A stretch of DNA of 42,143 bases, from assembly GCA_932222125.1 (NCBI GenBank), contig CAKNZJ010000123.1, forward strand, positions 1-42,143, given 5' to 3'. The notes beneath the pieces are model-generated. The model searched no databases. It had not been told where the DNA came from and saw only the letters and a list, made by a program, of their open reading frames with translations. This document shows, in pieces, positions 1 through 8,162 of this stretch. A program made the translations under genes and the position numbers. The first letter of the stretch is position 1; every line of letters starts with the position of its first letter. Origin of the DNA: an uncultured Clostridia bacterium (GTDB lineage: Bacteria; Bacillota; Clostridia; Oscillospirales; Oscillospiraceae).

Positions 1-83
1 GAGTGGTGGAATTGGTAGACTCGCTGGCTTCAGGTGCCAGTGCTCGCAAGGGCGTGCGGGTTCGACTCCCGCCTCGCGCACCA
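1..83 (+). tRNA. tRNA-Leu (CAG), 5' end cut by window
   Basis: This is a class II tRNA with an encoded CCA end at 81-83. The anticodon loop reads TTCAGGT between stems CTGGC and GCCAG, giving anticodon CAG (leucine). The T-arm contains GGGTTCGACTCCC. The acceptor 3' strand CTCGCGC is complete but only its last three partners (GAG) are present at position 1, so four bases of the tRNA lie upstream of the window. The long variable arm fits tRNA-Leu. Confidence 0.95.
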
Positions 84-90
84 AACCCAT

Positions 91-150
91 GTAATCCGAA
101 CCTGTTTCCGATAGGAGATAGGTTCGGATTACTGGTTTTCTCCGAGTTTT
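91..150 (+). terminator. Hairpin terminator after tRNA-Leu
   Basis: A perfect 13-bp inverted repeat (91-103 with 120-132) encloses a 16-base loop and is followed by T-rich sequence (TGGTTTTC, then a run of six T at about 144-150). It sits 8 bases after the tRNA CCA end and probably ends its transcript. Confidence 0.7.
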
Positions 151-655
151 TTGAAGATATACACTTCCAAAAAGAAGTTGTTAAGCAGCTTGAATCTAAG
201 CCGATGGGGCCGCAAAAAAATAGTTTGGGAAGATGACAAGATAAAAAACTGATTTTTGGTGAGTTCAACATGGACACTGGCTATGCGAAATTTCTGGACT
301 GCATGCGGGCCACCACGTGCCGCCAGCGGGGGATGCTTCCGGAAACGCTGGGTTTTGGCGATCTGGCACTGACTCCCGCCGCCTACAAGCTTCCAATGCG
401 GCGCTGTGACTTAACGCGAAAGAGATGGAACTCATGCGGCTGCCCATGCTGAACGGAGGGGCAATACCTGCCCAAGGAGACATTGTTGACCAAGGTATGG
501 GGGGTTCGGCGCAGTGGACAACAACGTGGAGGCATATAGCTTATTTCCGTGGAAAAATTGACCATCTTAAAATCCAGAGTCAGATTGTGCATACAGCGGA
601 ATGTGGGCTACCGACTGGAGGAACAAGCACGATTTAAAAACTCCGGCGAAAATTT
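151..655. other. Gene-poor stretch, no recognisable gene
   Basis: About 500 bases with only short open frames (for example 270-452 and 425-637, + strand) that I cannot tie to any family and that lack convincing ribosome binding sites. With the decayed genes just downstream this looks like an eroded insertion scar. No RNA gene was recognised. Confidence 0.4.
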
Positions 656-865
656 GTGGTGGTATTCATGGGTGTGGTCAGTATAGCGCTCGCGGTGCTG
701 CTGATTGGCCTTATAATGAGCGTTGTGATCCATCTCGTGTTAGGCATAGACACAGTTGAGATAAGTGTGGCCCTGGACAGGTTTGTGATGGCGATTATCG
801 TGTTCTGTCTTATACAGTTCTTTGCTTACGGAGCAGAACTTGAAAAAGATGCCAACGGGGGGTAA
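656..865 (+). pseudogene. C-terminal remnant of a DUF2975-like membrane protein
   Basis: The frame (GTG at 656 or ATG at 668) encodes about 65-69 residues with two hydrophobic segments (about residues 3-28 and 42-58) followed by FFAYGAELEKDANGG. That tail resembles the end of DUF2975 membrane proteins (GAEL followed by acidic residues). Complete DUF2975 proteins are about 150-170 residues with four membrane spans, so this would be the last half. In intact loci DUF2975 is followed within a few bases by a small YozG-type XRE regulator, and the remnant of one begins 4 bases after this stop. A genuine small membrane protein remains possible. Confidence 0.45.
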
Positions 866-869
866 AGCT

Positions 870-1057
870 ATGGGGAAAATCGCTCTGTAATTGGACGGAG
901 TGATGGTTGAACGCAAGATGTTGTGGAACGTGTGGGTATCTCTAATGTTAAGCTATCAAAAATAAAAAATAATAAGGTTACGGCAGTGCGTTTTTCTACT
1001 CTTGCAGCAATATGTGAGGTTCTGGATTGTAAAGCCGGGGATATTCTCAAATTTTAG
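870..1057 (+). pseudogene. Broken YozG-type XRE (helix-turn-helix) regulator
   Basis: ATG at 870 opens MGKIAL, followed by a stop TAA at 888-890. The same frame then continues LDGVMVERKM, a typical N-terminus of short Cro/C1-type regulators. After a frameshift near 917, another frame reads VVERVGISNVKLSKIKNN and on to LAAICEVLDCKAGDILKF, stop at 1055-1057. This is the recognition-helix half and conserved tail of the HTH_26 (YozG) family, about 65-70 residues when intact. One in-frame stop and at least one frameshift make it non-functional. It was probably co-transcribed with the DUF2975-like remnant just upstream. Confidence 0.7.
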
Positions 1058-1163
1058 AAAGGAGAATAATAAACGGTGTATCTTTTTATGATTCCTGCAC
1101 TGGAATGAAAAACTGTAGAGGTGTGCGTTTGTGATTAAAGTAGGTTACTGTATTCAAACTAAA

Positions 1164-1205
1164 GTCATCGGACCCCATCTCCAATCAGGGATGGGGTCCG
1201 ATGAC
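1164..1205. repeat. 16-bp perfect inverted repeat
   Basis: Bases 1164-1179 are exactly complementary to 1190-1205, with a 10-base loop. No T run follows on either strand, so it is not a clear terminator. It lies in non-coding sequence upstream of the phosphoesterase operon. Confidence 0.7.
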
Positions 1206-1334
1206 TTGTTGCCCTTATATCACATCAAAGTAGATTTTGCTTTGTCCCAGAATCAAAGAGATGGACGAGATCGCTGGGACAGGGCCACGTACGCGCCATT
1301 GACCATGAGGGAATAGCCGTTGAGATTTTGACCC

Positions 1335-1362
1335 TTGCAATAGTGAAAAAATCTGATACAAT
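1335..1362 (+). promoter_or_regulatory. Probable promoter of the yfcE-like/yaaA/bcp operon
   Basis: TTGCAA (1335-1340), a 16-base spacer, then TACAAT (1357-1362) preceded by TGA, which gives an extended -10 (TGN). The -10 overlaps the left arm of the palindrome at 1359-1403, so the transcript would start inside that structure. Confidence 0.5.
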
Positions 1363-1403
1363 AATATCTCACAACCATTGTCAATGGTTGTGAGATATTA
1401 TTG
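1359..1403. repeat. 22-bp perfect palindrome with 1-base centre
   Basis: Bases 1359-1380 are the exact reverse complement of 1382-1403, separated by a single T at 1381. It overlaps the -10 and expected start of the operon promoter. It could be a two-fold operator, a cruciform, or the footprint of a mobile element. No coding role is seen. Confidence 0.8.
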
Positions 1404-1461
1404 TGAGACGTTGGTTGACCATGGAGCCAGCCGCCATGGGTCAATGGGGGAAGGGATATTT

Positions 1462-1923
1462 GTGAAACGGATTGCCATTTTGTCTGACACCCATGGCCTG
1501 CTGCGACCGGAGGTTATCGCCCAGCTGGAGCGGGCAGATGTGATTGTCCACGCCGGGGATATCAACACCCCAAGTGTGGCGGATGCCCTGGCCGCCTATG
1601 GACCCGTCCATATTGTCCGGGGCAACAACGACAAGGAGTGGGCTCAGAACCTGCCTGATAGCCTCACCTTTGAGGTGGAGGGATTGGGTATCTTCCTGGT
1701 TCACAAGAAACAGGATGTGCCGCCGGTGTTATCAGGAGTGGATGTGGTAATCTACGGCCACTCTCACCGATATGCCATGGAGGAGCGTGAGGGTGTGCTG
1801 TGGCTTAACCCGGGAAGCTGCGGCCCGCGGCGCTTTGGCCAGGACATCACGTTGGCGGTGATGGAGGTGGACAAAGGTCGCTGCCAGGTGAAAAGGGTGT
1901 CCATTCCCCACCAGGCTGGATGA
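1462..1923 (+). CDS. YfcE/MJ0936-family metallophosphoesterase
   Basis: A 153-residue protein from GTG at 1462, chosen because the GGGGGAAGGG Shine-Dalgarno lies 8 bases upstream and the family motif follows at once. It has the calcineurin-like metal-binding set: DTHG at 9-12, HAGD at 30-33, GNND at 54-57, H81 and GHSH at 99-102, then NPGS at 117-119. The family binds two metal ions (often Mn2+) and hydrolyses phosphodiesters; the natural substrate is usually unknown. It is cytoplasmic. It begins a three-gene + strand run with yaaA (19 bases downstream) and bcp, which suggests a stress or housekeeping role. Confidence 0.9.
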   Translation: MKRIAILSDTHGLLRPEVIAQLERADVIVHAGDINTPSVADALAAYGPVHIVRGNNDKEWAQNLPDSLTFEVEGLGIFLVHKKQDVPPVLSGVDVVIYGHSHRYAMEEREGVLWLNPGSCGPRRFGQDITLAVMEVDKGRCQVKRVSIPHQAG

Positions 1924-1942
1924 TGGGGAGGGAAGGAGTATC

Positions 1943-2692
1943 ATGCGCATTATCATTTCACCGGCCAAAAAGATGAATGATGATCTGGACAGCTTTTCCA
2001 TAGACAAGCTGCCCCAGTTTCTGAAGGAGGCGGAGGAGCTGAAAGCCGCCCTGTGCAAAATGTCCTTTGAGGAACTTCGGAAATTGTGGAGGTGCAATGA
2101 CGCCATTGCCGCTTTGAATGTAGAGCGGCTGCGGGGCATGGACCTCCGCCGCCGTCTTACCCCAGCTATCCTGGCCTATGAGGGTATCCAGTATCAGTAT
2201 ATGGCACCCAGGGTTCTGGAGACGGAACAACTGGGCTACCTCCAGGAGCATTTGCGCATTTTATCTGGATTATACGGTCTGCTGCGCCCCTTTGATGGAG
2301 TGACCCCTTACCGGCTGGAGATGCAAGCCCGCCTGCCGATGGGTGAATGCAAGGATCTATATCAGTTTTGGGGCGGCAAGCTGGGAGATGCCCTAGCCGC
2401 GGAGGCCGGTTTGGTAGTCAACCTGGCCTCCAAGGAGTACAGCCGGACAGTGGAGCCGCATCTGCCTTCCAAGATCCGCTTTCTCACCTGCACGTTTGGG
2501 GAGTGGAACGGAGAGAAGCTTCTGGAAAAGGGCACCATGTGCAAGATGGCCCGGGGCCGGATGGTGCGATGGCTGGCGGAGAACAATATCACAGACCCGG
2601 AGGATATCCGCTATTTTGCCGATCTGAACTATCAGTTTGCCCCAGCTCACTCTACAGAAAACAACTATGTATTTATTCAAGGAGGAACCTGA
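1943..2692 (+). CDS. yaaA: Peroxide stress protein YaaA (UPF0246/DUF328)
   Basis: A 249-residue protein, normal family length, beginning MRIIISPAKKM, the hallmark N-terminus of YaaA. Further family signatures are LRPFDG/YRLEM in the middle and DLYQFWGGKL after it. In Escherichia coli YaaA is induced by hydrogen peroxide and lowers free intracellular iron, limiting Fenton damage; it binds DNA. The ATG follows GGGAAGGAG at 7 bases. The stop at 2690-2692 is one base before the bcp start, so the two are translationally coupled. Pairing with a peroxidase supports the oxidative-stress role in an anaerobe. Confidence 0.93.
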   Translation: MRIIISPAKKMNDDLDSFSIDKLPQFLKEAEELKAALCKMSFEELRKLWRCNDAIAALNVERLRGMDLRRRLTPAILAYEGIQYQYMAPRVLETEQLGYLQEHLRILSGLYGLLRPFDGVTPYRLEMQARLPMGECKDLYQFWGGKLGDALAAEAGLVVNLASKEYSRTVEPHLPSKIRFLTCTFGEWNGEKLLEKGTMCKMARGRMVRWLAENNITDPEDIRYFADLNYQFAPAHSTENNYVFIQGGT

Positions 2693-2693
2693 T

Positions 2694-3158
2694 ATGCTGA
2701 ATATTGGAACCAAAGCGCCGGCATTTACCCTGCCGGATAAGGACGGAAACTTGGTGTCCCTGTCGGATTTTGCTGGGAAGAAGGTGGTACTGTATTTCTA
2801 TCCAAGGGACAACACCCCAGGCTGTACCCGCCAGGCTTGCGCCTTTGGAGAGGCCTATGAGCAGTTTAAGGAGCTCAATACAGTGGTCATTGGAGTGAGT
2901 AAGGATTCCGAGGCATCCCACCAGAAATTTGTGGATAAATATAACCTGCCCTTTGTCCTGTTGTCCGATCCGGAGAGGGTGGCCATCGAGGGTTACGATG
3001 TGTGGCAGGAGAAAAAGTCCTACGGTAAGGTGAGTATGGGCGTGGTACGGGCCACCTATGTCATAGACGAGCAGGGTATGATTGAAAAGGTGATGCCCAA
3101 GGTAAAGCCGGATACCAACGCCTCTGAAATTCTGGAGTATCTGAAAGAGCAGAAGTGA
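2694..3158 (+). CDS. bcp: Peroxiredoxin, Bcp/PrxQ type
   Basis: A 154-residue AhpC/TSA-fold thiol peroxidase. The peroxidatic cysteine is C44 in PRDNTPGCTRQAC, and C49 five residues later is the usual resolving cysteine of PrxQ enzymes. It reduces hydrogen and organic peroxides with electrons from thioredoxin, in the cytoplasm. I chose ATG 2694 because GGAGGAACC is placed correctly and MLNIGTKAPAFTLPD is the usual start; an upstream extension to 2637 lies inside yaaA. It is the last gene of the operon and is followed by a strong terminator at 3203. Confidence 0.95.
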   Translation: MLNIGTKAPAFTLPDKDGNLVSLSDFAGKKVVLYFYPRDNTPGCTRQACAFGEAYEQFKELNTVVIGVSKDSEASHQKFVDKYNLPFVLLSDPERVAIEGYDVWQEKKSYGKVSMGVVRATYVIDEQGMIEKVMPKVKPDTNASEILEYLKEQK

Positions 3159-3202
3159 TTAAGGACAAGCTGTCCTGACCAGGATTAGAGGATATATTAA
3201 TA

Positions 3203-3240
3203 AAAACCAGCCCTCCATTCAGTTGGAGGGCTGGTTTTTT
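3203..3240. terminator. Bidirectional terminator between bcp and pyc
   Basis: A long stem (AAAAACCAGCCCTCCA with its complement) around a short loop, with a T run on the + strand and a matching A run on the left that serves as the T run for the - strand. It lies between the convergent bcp and pyc genes and can serve both. Confidence 0.9.
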
Positions 3241-3270
3241 CAGTGAATGGGGCTGGGACTAAGTTGGCGC

Positions 3271-6200
3271 TCAGTTCAGCTTGACGGTGAGCAGCAGCTC
3301 GCCGGCCTTGACGGAAGAGCCATCTTTAATGAGCACTTCGTCCACAATACCGGCCATCCGTGCCACCACAGAGGTCTCCATCTTCATAGCTTCAATAACG
3401 GCGACCACCTGATTCTCCTCAACAGTGTCACCGGGCTTCACCGTCACTTTGGACACCATGCCCGGAATAGAGGAGCCAACCTGGCTCTTGTCCTCGGGAT
3501 CAGCCATCACCACGGTCTTGCCTTTTACCTCAGCCCGCTTGTCAGGGACGGACACTTCGCGGCGCATACCGTTCAACTCAAAGTTGACGGTGCGCGTGCC
3601 ATCGTCGTGGAGATCTCCCAGGCCCAGATACCTGATAACCAGGGTTTTGCCGTCCTCGATATTGATCTTGTTGGTCTCGCCAATAGCCAGACCGTTGAAG
3701 AACACATGGCTGCCCATACGCATGATGTAGCCATACTCTTGGCGGTGCTTGTGGTAGTCCTCATATACCTTGGGGAACATACAGTAGGAGAGAATAGCCC
3801 GCATGCTGATGCCGCTGGCATCCATGAACTTGCTCATCTCCGCCTTCACCTGGTCAAAATCCACCGGCGGCAGCAGCTCACCGGGACGGCAGGTGATGGG
3901 TTGTTCACCTTTGAGCACCACTTCTTGCAGGCCCTCGGGCTGGAAGCCCCAAGCGGGCTGGCCCATCATGCCCTTGAAGTAGGACACCACAGAATCGGGG
4001 AAAGCCAGGGCCTTGCCTCGTTCCACGATATTGTCAGGGGTCAGGTCATTCTGAACCATAAAGATGGCCAGATCGCCTACCATCTTGGAGGAGGGAGTCA
4101 CCTTGACTAAATCGCCCAGCATATCGTTTACTGTCTTGTACATCTCCTTGACTTCCTCAAAGCGGGAGCCAAGGCCCAGGGATACCACCTGGGGATACAG
4201 ATTAGTATACTGGCCGCCGGGAATTTCATAGCGGTAAATATCGGTGGTGGGGGTTTTCAGACCGGTGTCAAAGTTCTGATAGCGCAAGCGCACGTCGGCC
4301 CAGTAGTTGTCCAGCCGCTGAATCTCTCGCAAATCCAGGCCGGTGTCCCGATCCTGGCCTTCTAAGGCAGCCACCACGGCGGACAGGGAGGGCTGGCTGG
4401 TGAGGCTGGACAGGGAGGCCGTGGCGCAGTCCACAATGTCCACTCCGGCTTCCGCCGCCATCAGATAAGCGGCCACCTGGTTGCCGGTGGTGTCGTGAGT
4501 GTGCAGGTGGATGGGCAGGCCCACTTCATTTTTCAGAGTTGTTACCAGTTTCTTGGCGGCATAGGGCTTGAGCAGGCCGGACATGTCCTTGATGGCCAGC
4601 AGGTGAGCGCCCCGCTTCTCCAGCTCTTTGGCCATCTTCACATAGTAATTCAACGTGTACTTGTCCCGCTTTTCATCCAAAATGTCGCCAGTGTAGCAGA
4701 TAGTTGCCTCGCACAGCTTGTTCTGGCGGATGACCTCGTCCATGGCGATCTCCATACCGGGTATCCAGTTCAGCGAGTCAAATACCCGGAATACGTCGAT
4801 GCCGGACTTGGCAGCGGAACGAACAAACTCACGCACCAGGTTGTCGGGGAAATTGGCGTAGCCCACCATGTTGGAGCCACGCAACAGCATCTGGAAGGGG
4901 ATGTTGGGGATCTTCTCCCGGAGCATGTCCAACCTCTCCCAGGGGGATTCATGGAGGAAGCGATAGGCGGCGTCAAAGGTGGCGCCCCCCCACATTTCCA
5001 GAGAGAAGCAATCGTTGAGGATCTCGGCCACGCCGTCCGCCCCCTTAACCATGTCACGGGTACGCATCCGCGTGGACAGCAAGGACTGGTGGGCGTCTCG
5101 CATTGTGGTATCGGTGATGAGCAGCTTCTTTTGATCCAGCACCCACTGCTTAACCGCCTCAGGGCCCTCTGCATCTAGAAGCTGCTTTAGGCCATGGAGC
5201 TTTTTGCCAGTGGGCTCAGGGAAGCGAGGGGTGTCATACTGGTGGCGTTCGGTGTCTGGATTATCTACCTGGATCTGGGCGATGTACTTCAGTACCTTGG
5301 TAGCCCGGTCACGGCTGTTCTCAATTTCAAACAGTTCGGGGGTATCGTCAATGAACTTGGTATGACAGGTGCCGTTATGAAAGGCGGGGTGGGTCAAAAT
5401 ATTGGTGACAAAGGGAATATTGGTTTTGACGCCGCGCACATGCTCCTCACTGATGGCCCGGGCTGCCCGACGGCAGGCACCCTCAAAGGTATTGTCCCAA
5501 GAGGTCACCTTCACCAGCAGAGAGTCATAGTAAGGGGAGATGACGCTGCCCGCCGCGGCATTGCCGCCGTCCAGACGCACACCGAAGCCTCCACCGGAGC
5601 GGTAAGCGGTGATACGGCCGGTGTCGGGAGCAAAGCTGTTGGAGGGATCCTCGGTTGTGACCCGGCATTGAATGGCATAGCCGTTCATCCGCAGGTTGTC
5701 CTGGCTGGCTAGACCGATGGCGGGATGGGACAGGGGATGGCCCTCCGCAATGAGAATCTGGGCTCGGACCAGGTCCACACCGGTGACCATCTCAGTGACG
5801 GTGTGTTCCACCTGGATGCGAGGATTCATCTCAATGAAATAGTGCTGGCCAGTCTTGCCGTCCACAAGGAATTCCACAGTGCCCGCATTGATATAGCCCA
5901 CATGCTTGGAGATTTTCACCGCGTCTGCCCGGAGCGCCTCCACAGTGGCCGGGGGTACAGACCAGGCCGGAGCATATTCTACCACTTTCTGATACCGGCG
6001 CTGGAGGGAGCAGTCCCGCTCACCTAAATGCATCACATTGCCGTGCTCATCGGCCAGGATCTGCACCTCGATATGCTTTGGCTCCACCAGGAATTTTTCG
6101 ATGAAAATATCCTCGTTGCCAAAGGCTTTCCGGGCCTCGTTTTTCACCAGATGGAACTCCCGGCGAACATCTTCCTCCGTATCACAGCGGCGCATACCAC

Positions 6201-6708
6201 GTCCGCCACCGCCTGCCGCGGCCTTCAGGATAATGGGAAAGCCATACTCCACCGCTTTGGACACGGCCTCTTCCACATCCTGAAGGGGCTGGGTGGAGCC
6301 GGGGATGATGGGTACCCCGCAGGCAATGGCCGTGGCTTTAGCCGCAAGTTTATCACCCATTTGAGCTAGAATATGGGAGGGGGGACCGATGAACTTGATG
6401 CCATTTTGTTCACAGGCACGGGCAAATTCAGCGTTCTCAGACAAGAACCCATAGCCGGGATGTATGGCGTCCACTCCGCGCCGGCGGGCTAGGCTGATAA
6501 TACCTGGGATATCCAGATATGCACCCAAGGGAGATTGGTTTTCCCCAATGAGATAAGCCTCATCAGCCTTGGTGCGGAACAAACTATTGATATCTTCATT
6601 GGAGTACATAGCAACGGTGTGCAGCTCTAGGTCATAGCAAGCCCGAAAAATGCGAATGGCAATTTCACCGCGGTTGGCGGCGAGCACCTTGGAAAATTGT
6701 TTGGTCAT
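3271..6708 (-). CDS. pyc: Pyruvate carboxylase
   Basis: An 1145-residue biotin enzyme, the full single-chain length, that makes oxaloacetate from pyruvate, bicarbonate and ATP. Domains in order: biotin carboxylase with ATP-grasp (about 1-450; GGGGRGMR glycine loop), carboxyltransferase TIM barrel (about 530-800; DTTMRDAHQSLL and HLHTHDTTG metal-binding motifs), PYC/OADA domain, and a C-terminal biotinyl domain with EAMKMET, the lysine to be biotinylated being about K1109. The start at 6708 follows AGGAGG; an in-frame extension to 6726 contains that ribosome binding site and is rejected. It stands alone with its own promoter. In a butyrate producer it supplies oxaloacetate for aspartate/glutamate synthesis. 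Confidence 0.97.
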   Translation of the reverse strand: MTKQFSKVLAANRGEIAIRIFRACYDLELHTVAMYSNEDINSLFRTKADEAYLIGENQSPLGAYLDIPGIISLARRRGVDAIHPGYGFLSENAEFARACEQNGIKFIGPPSHILAQMGDKLAAKATAIACGVPIIPGSTQPLQDVEEAVSKAVEYGFPIILKAAAGGGGRGMRRCDTEEDVRREFHLVKNEARKAFGNEDIFIEKFLVEPKHIEVQILADEHGNVMHLGERDCSLQRRYQKVVEYAPAWSVPPATVEALRADAVKISKHVGYINAGTVEFLVDGKTGQHYFIEMNPRIQVEHTVTEMVTGVDLVRAQILIAEGHPLSHPAIGLASQDNLRMNGYAIQCRVTTEDPSNSFAPDTGRITAYRSGGGFGVRLDGGNAAAGSVISPYYDSLLVKVTSWDNTFEGACRRAARAISEEHVRGVKTNIPFVTNILTHPAFHNGTCHTKFIDDTPELFEIENSRDRATKVLKYIAQIQVDNPDTERHQYDTPRFPEPTGKKLHGLKQLLDAEGPEAVKQWVLDQKKLLITDTTMRDAHQSLLSTRMRTRDMVKGADGVAEILNDCFSLEMWGGATFDAAYRFLHESPWERLDMLREKIPNIPFQMLLRGSNMVGYANFPDNLVREFVRSAAKSGIDVFRVFDSLNWIPGMEIAMDEVIRQNKLCEATICYTGDILDEKRDKYTLNYYVKMAKELEKRGAHLLAIKDMSGLLKPYAAKKLVTTLKNEVGLPIHLHTHDTTGNQVAAYLMAAEAGVDIVDCATASLSSLTSQPSLSAVVAALEGQDRDTGLDLREIQRLDNYWADVRLRYQNFDTGLKTPTTDIYRYEIPGGQYTNLYPQVVSLGLGSRFEEVKEMYKTVNDMLGDLVKVTPSSKMVGDLAIFMVQNDLTPDNIVERGKALAFPDSVVSYFKGMMGQPAWGFQPEGLQEVVLKGEQPITCRPGELLPPVDFDQVKAEMSKFMDASGISMRAILSYCMFPKVYEDYHKHRQEYGYIMRMGSHVFFNGLAIGETNKINIEDGKTLVIRYLGLGDLHDDGTRTVNFELNGMRREVSVPDKRAEVKGKTVVMADPEDKSQVGSSIPGMVSKVTVKPGDTVEENQVVAVIEAMKMETSVVARMAGIVDEVLIKDGSSVKAGELLLTVKLN

Positions 6709-6751
6709 GGTGCGACCTCCTTTCAATAATGTGCGTAGGGTCTTTCAGCTC

Positions 6752-6791
6752 TGCCCCACCTAGGAAGGGAATTCCTTGGCGGGGCAGGGTA
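6752..6791 (-). promoter_or_regulatory. Hairpin in the pyc 5' leader
   Basis: An inverted repeat with 16-base arms matching at 14 positions lies between the pyc promoter and its ribosome binding site. No T run follows on the - strand, so it is a leader structure rather than an obvious terminator. It resembles no riboswitch I can name. Confidence 0.45.
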
Positions 6792-6808
6792 AAATAACCT
6801 GTTCTTTT

Positions 6809-6837
6809 ATAATATGATGAGATAAAGCGCTTGTCAA
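6809..6837 (-). promoter_or_regulatory. Promoter of pyc
   Basis: On the - strand: TTGACA (6837-6832), 17-base spacer, TATTAT (6814-6809). A near-consensus sigma-A promoter, giving a leader of about 95 bases before pyc. Confidence 0.75.
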
Positions 6838-6893
6838 TGTTTGTGTTTGTAGAAAAGAAAAAATGTGAGGTAAAATTGACGCCAATAAGGGGA

Positions 6894-8162
6894 TCAGGAG
6901 ACCAGGGTGGGGATATAGACGGCTTCCTCCGCTTGGGATGGGCCGCTCAGGGACAGGGATGGATCGGTGTGATAGATTATATCATCGTCACAATGGACAG
7001 ACCAGACCCCTTGTACCGCTAGGTCTTTCATATGTTTCAGGGAAAATTCCCGTCCCACATAGCTGGGGATCATATGCAGGAGTATCTGAGCACATCCCAT
7101 GGCCTGGGAATAGCCTACCAGGCTGTCGGTAGAAGTTCTGCTCAGACCATCCTGGGCATCTACATAGGGAGTGCGGATCTGACCATTCTCCCACTGATAG
7201 TACCGTCGTTCATCCAGGATGCCCATCAAATGGTCCCGGAGATAGACGATGCTCATGGGACCGGAAAATTCCATCACTGCCGCCAGTTGAATGCTCTGGC
7301 CCACTCGGTCATAGATGTTGAAGGAGTGGGGGGTACCGCTGTCGTCCAGAGTCCGGCTGAAGCCGTCAAAGCTGGACAAAGAGCCCAAAGTGTAGCCTCC
7401 CTGTATGAGGGATTCTGCCAGGTAATCGACAATAAATGCATTTTTCAGCCAAAAAAAGTCTACAAAATTAGTTACGCCATTGGTCTGGGCATAGGACAGA
7501 TAGGAGTCGGACACCTTCAAACGCACCCGGTTGCTTCCCAGGAGTTCCAGCTTAATCGCTTCAGGATCATTGACAAAGGGGATCAGCTGGGCGATGTAGT
7601 CATGCATCTCCTGATTGACAAAAGGGTCAAAGCTGGCGGCCTCCAAATCGTCAGCGGCGTAAAACAGACTGTCGTATACCTCGTAAATAGGGCCGAGATA
7701 GAGGGAACGGTTCTCACAGTCCTCCAGCAGTGTAAAGGCATGATACAGGGTGTCCTCCACCTCCAGCACCTCATTGGGGTGCTGATTGAGATCATAGAGA
7801 TTGTTCACTCCGTCAAAACTTTGGCGGGTATTGAACAGCTTGTAGGCATGAACGCAGGCATGGGAGTAGAGTGAAACGAGCTCCCGGTGCTCTGCCAACG
7901 GGGATGTGCCGCCGGCGCCAAGATTATAAAGGAGGACAAATTCATCCCCGCAGTTGAGGGGGGCGGAGGAGCTGACTGAAATTTTCTGCCATCCAGATTG
8001 AGGCGTCAAAAGGTTGGTAAAGGCATAGGCCAGTGCCCCAGCGCCCAGGAGGAGCAGAAGTGCCGCCGCTACTAGCCTCAGATGGGGATGACCTTCAGAG
8101 AGCTGGATTTTTTCCACCGGCGGAAGGTGTGGAACATCTCGTTTTTTTGCGGTGCGTCCCAT
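6894..8162 (-). CDS. Membrane-anchored ApbE-like protein, last gene of the transporter operon
   Basis: A 422-residue protein with a basic cytoplasmic N-terminus, one hydrophobic segment at about residues 30-50 with no lipobox, and a large extracytoplasmic part. Residues about 90-270 follow the layout of ApbE (FAD:protein FMN transferase) folds, with FNTRQSFDGVNNLYDLNQ, LLEDCEN and NFVDFFWLKNAFIVDYLAESL in the places of the usual conserved blocks. The catalytic DLGGIAKG-type motif is absent, so flavin transfer is doubtful; it may be a ligand-binding derivative. The ATG directly abuts the stop of the upstream ATPase gene (TAAATG), with no clear Shine-Dalgarno, so translation is probably coupled. 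The ApbE resemblance is inferred by eye. Confidence 0.6.
   Translation of the reverse strand: MGRTAKKRDVPHLPPVEKIQLSEGHPHLRLVAAALLLLLGAGALAYAFTNLLTPQSGWQKISVSSSAPLNCGDEFVLLYNLGAGGTSPLAEHRELVSLYSHACVHAYKLFNTRQSFDGVNNLYDLNQHPNEVLEVEDTLYHAFTLLEDCENRSLYLGPIYEVYDSLFYAADDLEAASFDPFVNQEMHDYIAQLIPFVNDPEAIKLELLGSNRVRLKVSDSYLSYAQTNGVTNFVDFFWLKNAFIVDYLAESLIQGGYTLGSLSSFDGFSRTLDDSGTPHSFNIYDRVGQSIQLAAVMEFSGPMSIVYLRDHLMGILDERRYYQWENGQIRTPYVDAQDGLSRTSTDSLVGYSQAMGCAQILLHMIPSYVGREFSLKHMKDLAVQGVWSVHCDDDIIYHTDPSLSLSGPSQAEEAVYIPTLVS

Noticed and set aside
3247..4110. Long + strand open frame of 287 codons inside pyc
   Set aside because: It is antisense to a full-length, motif-complete pyruvate carboxylase and has no ribosome binding site; a shadow frame of a GC-rich gene.
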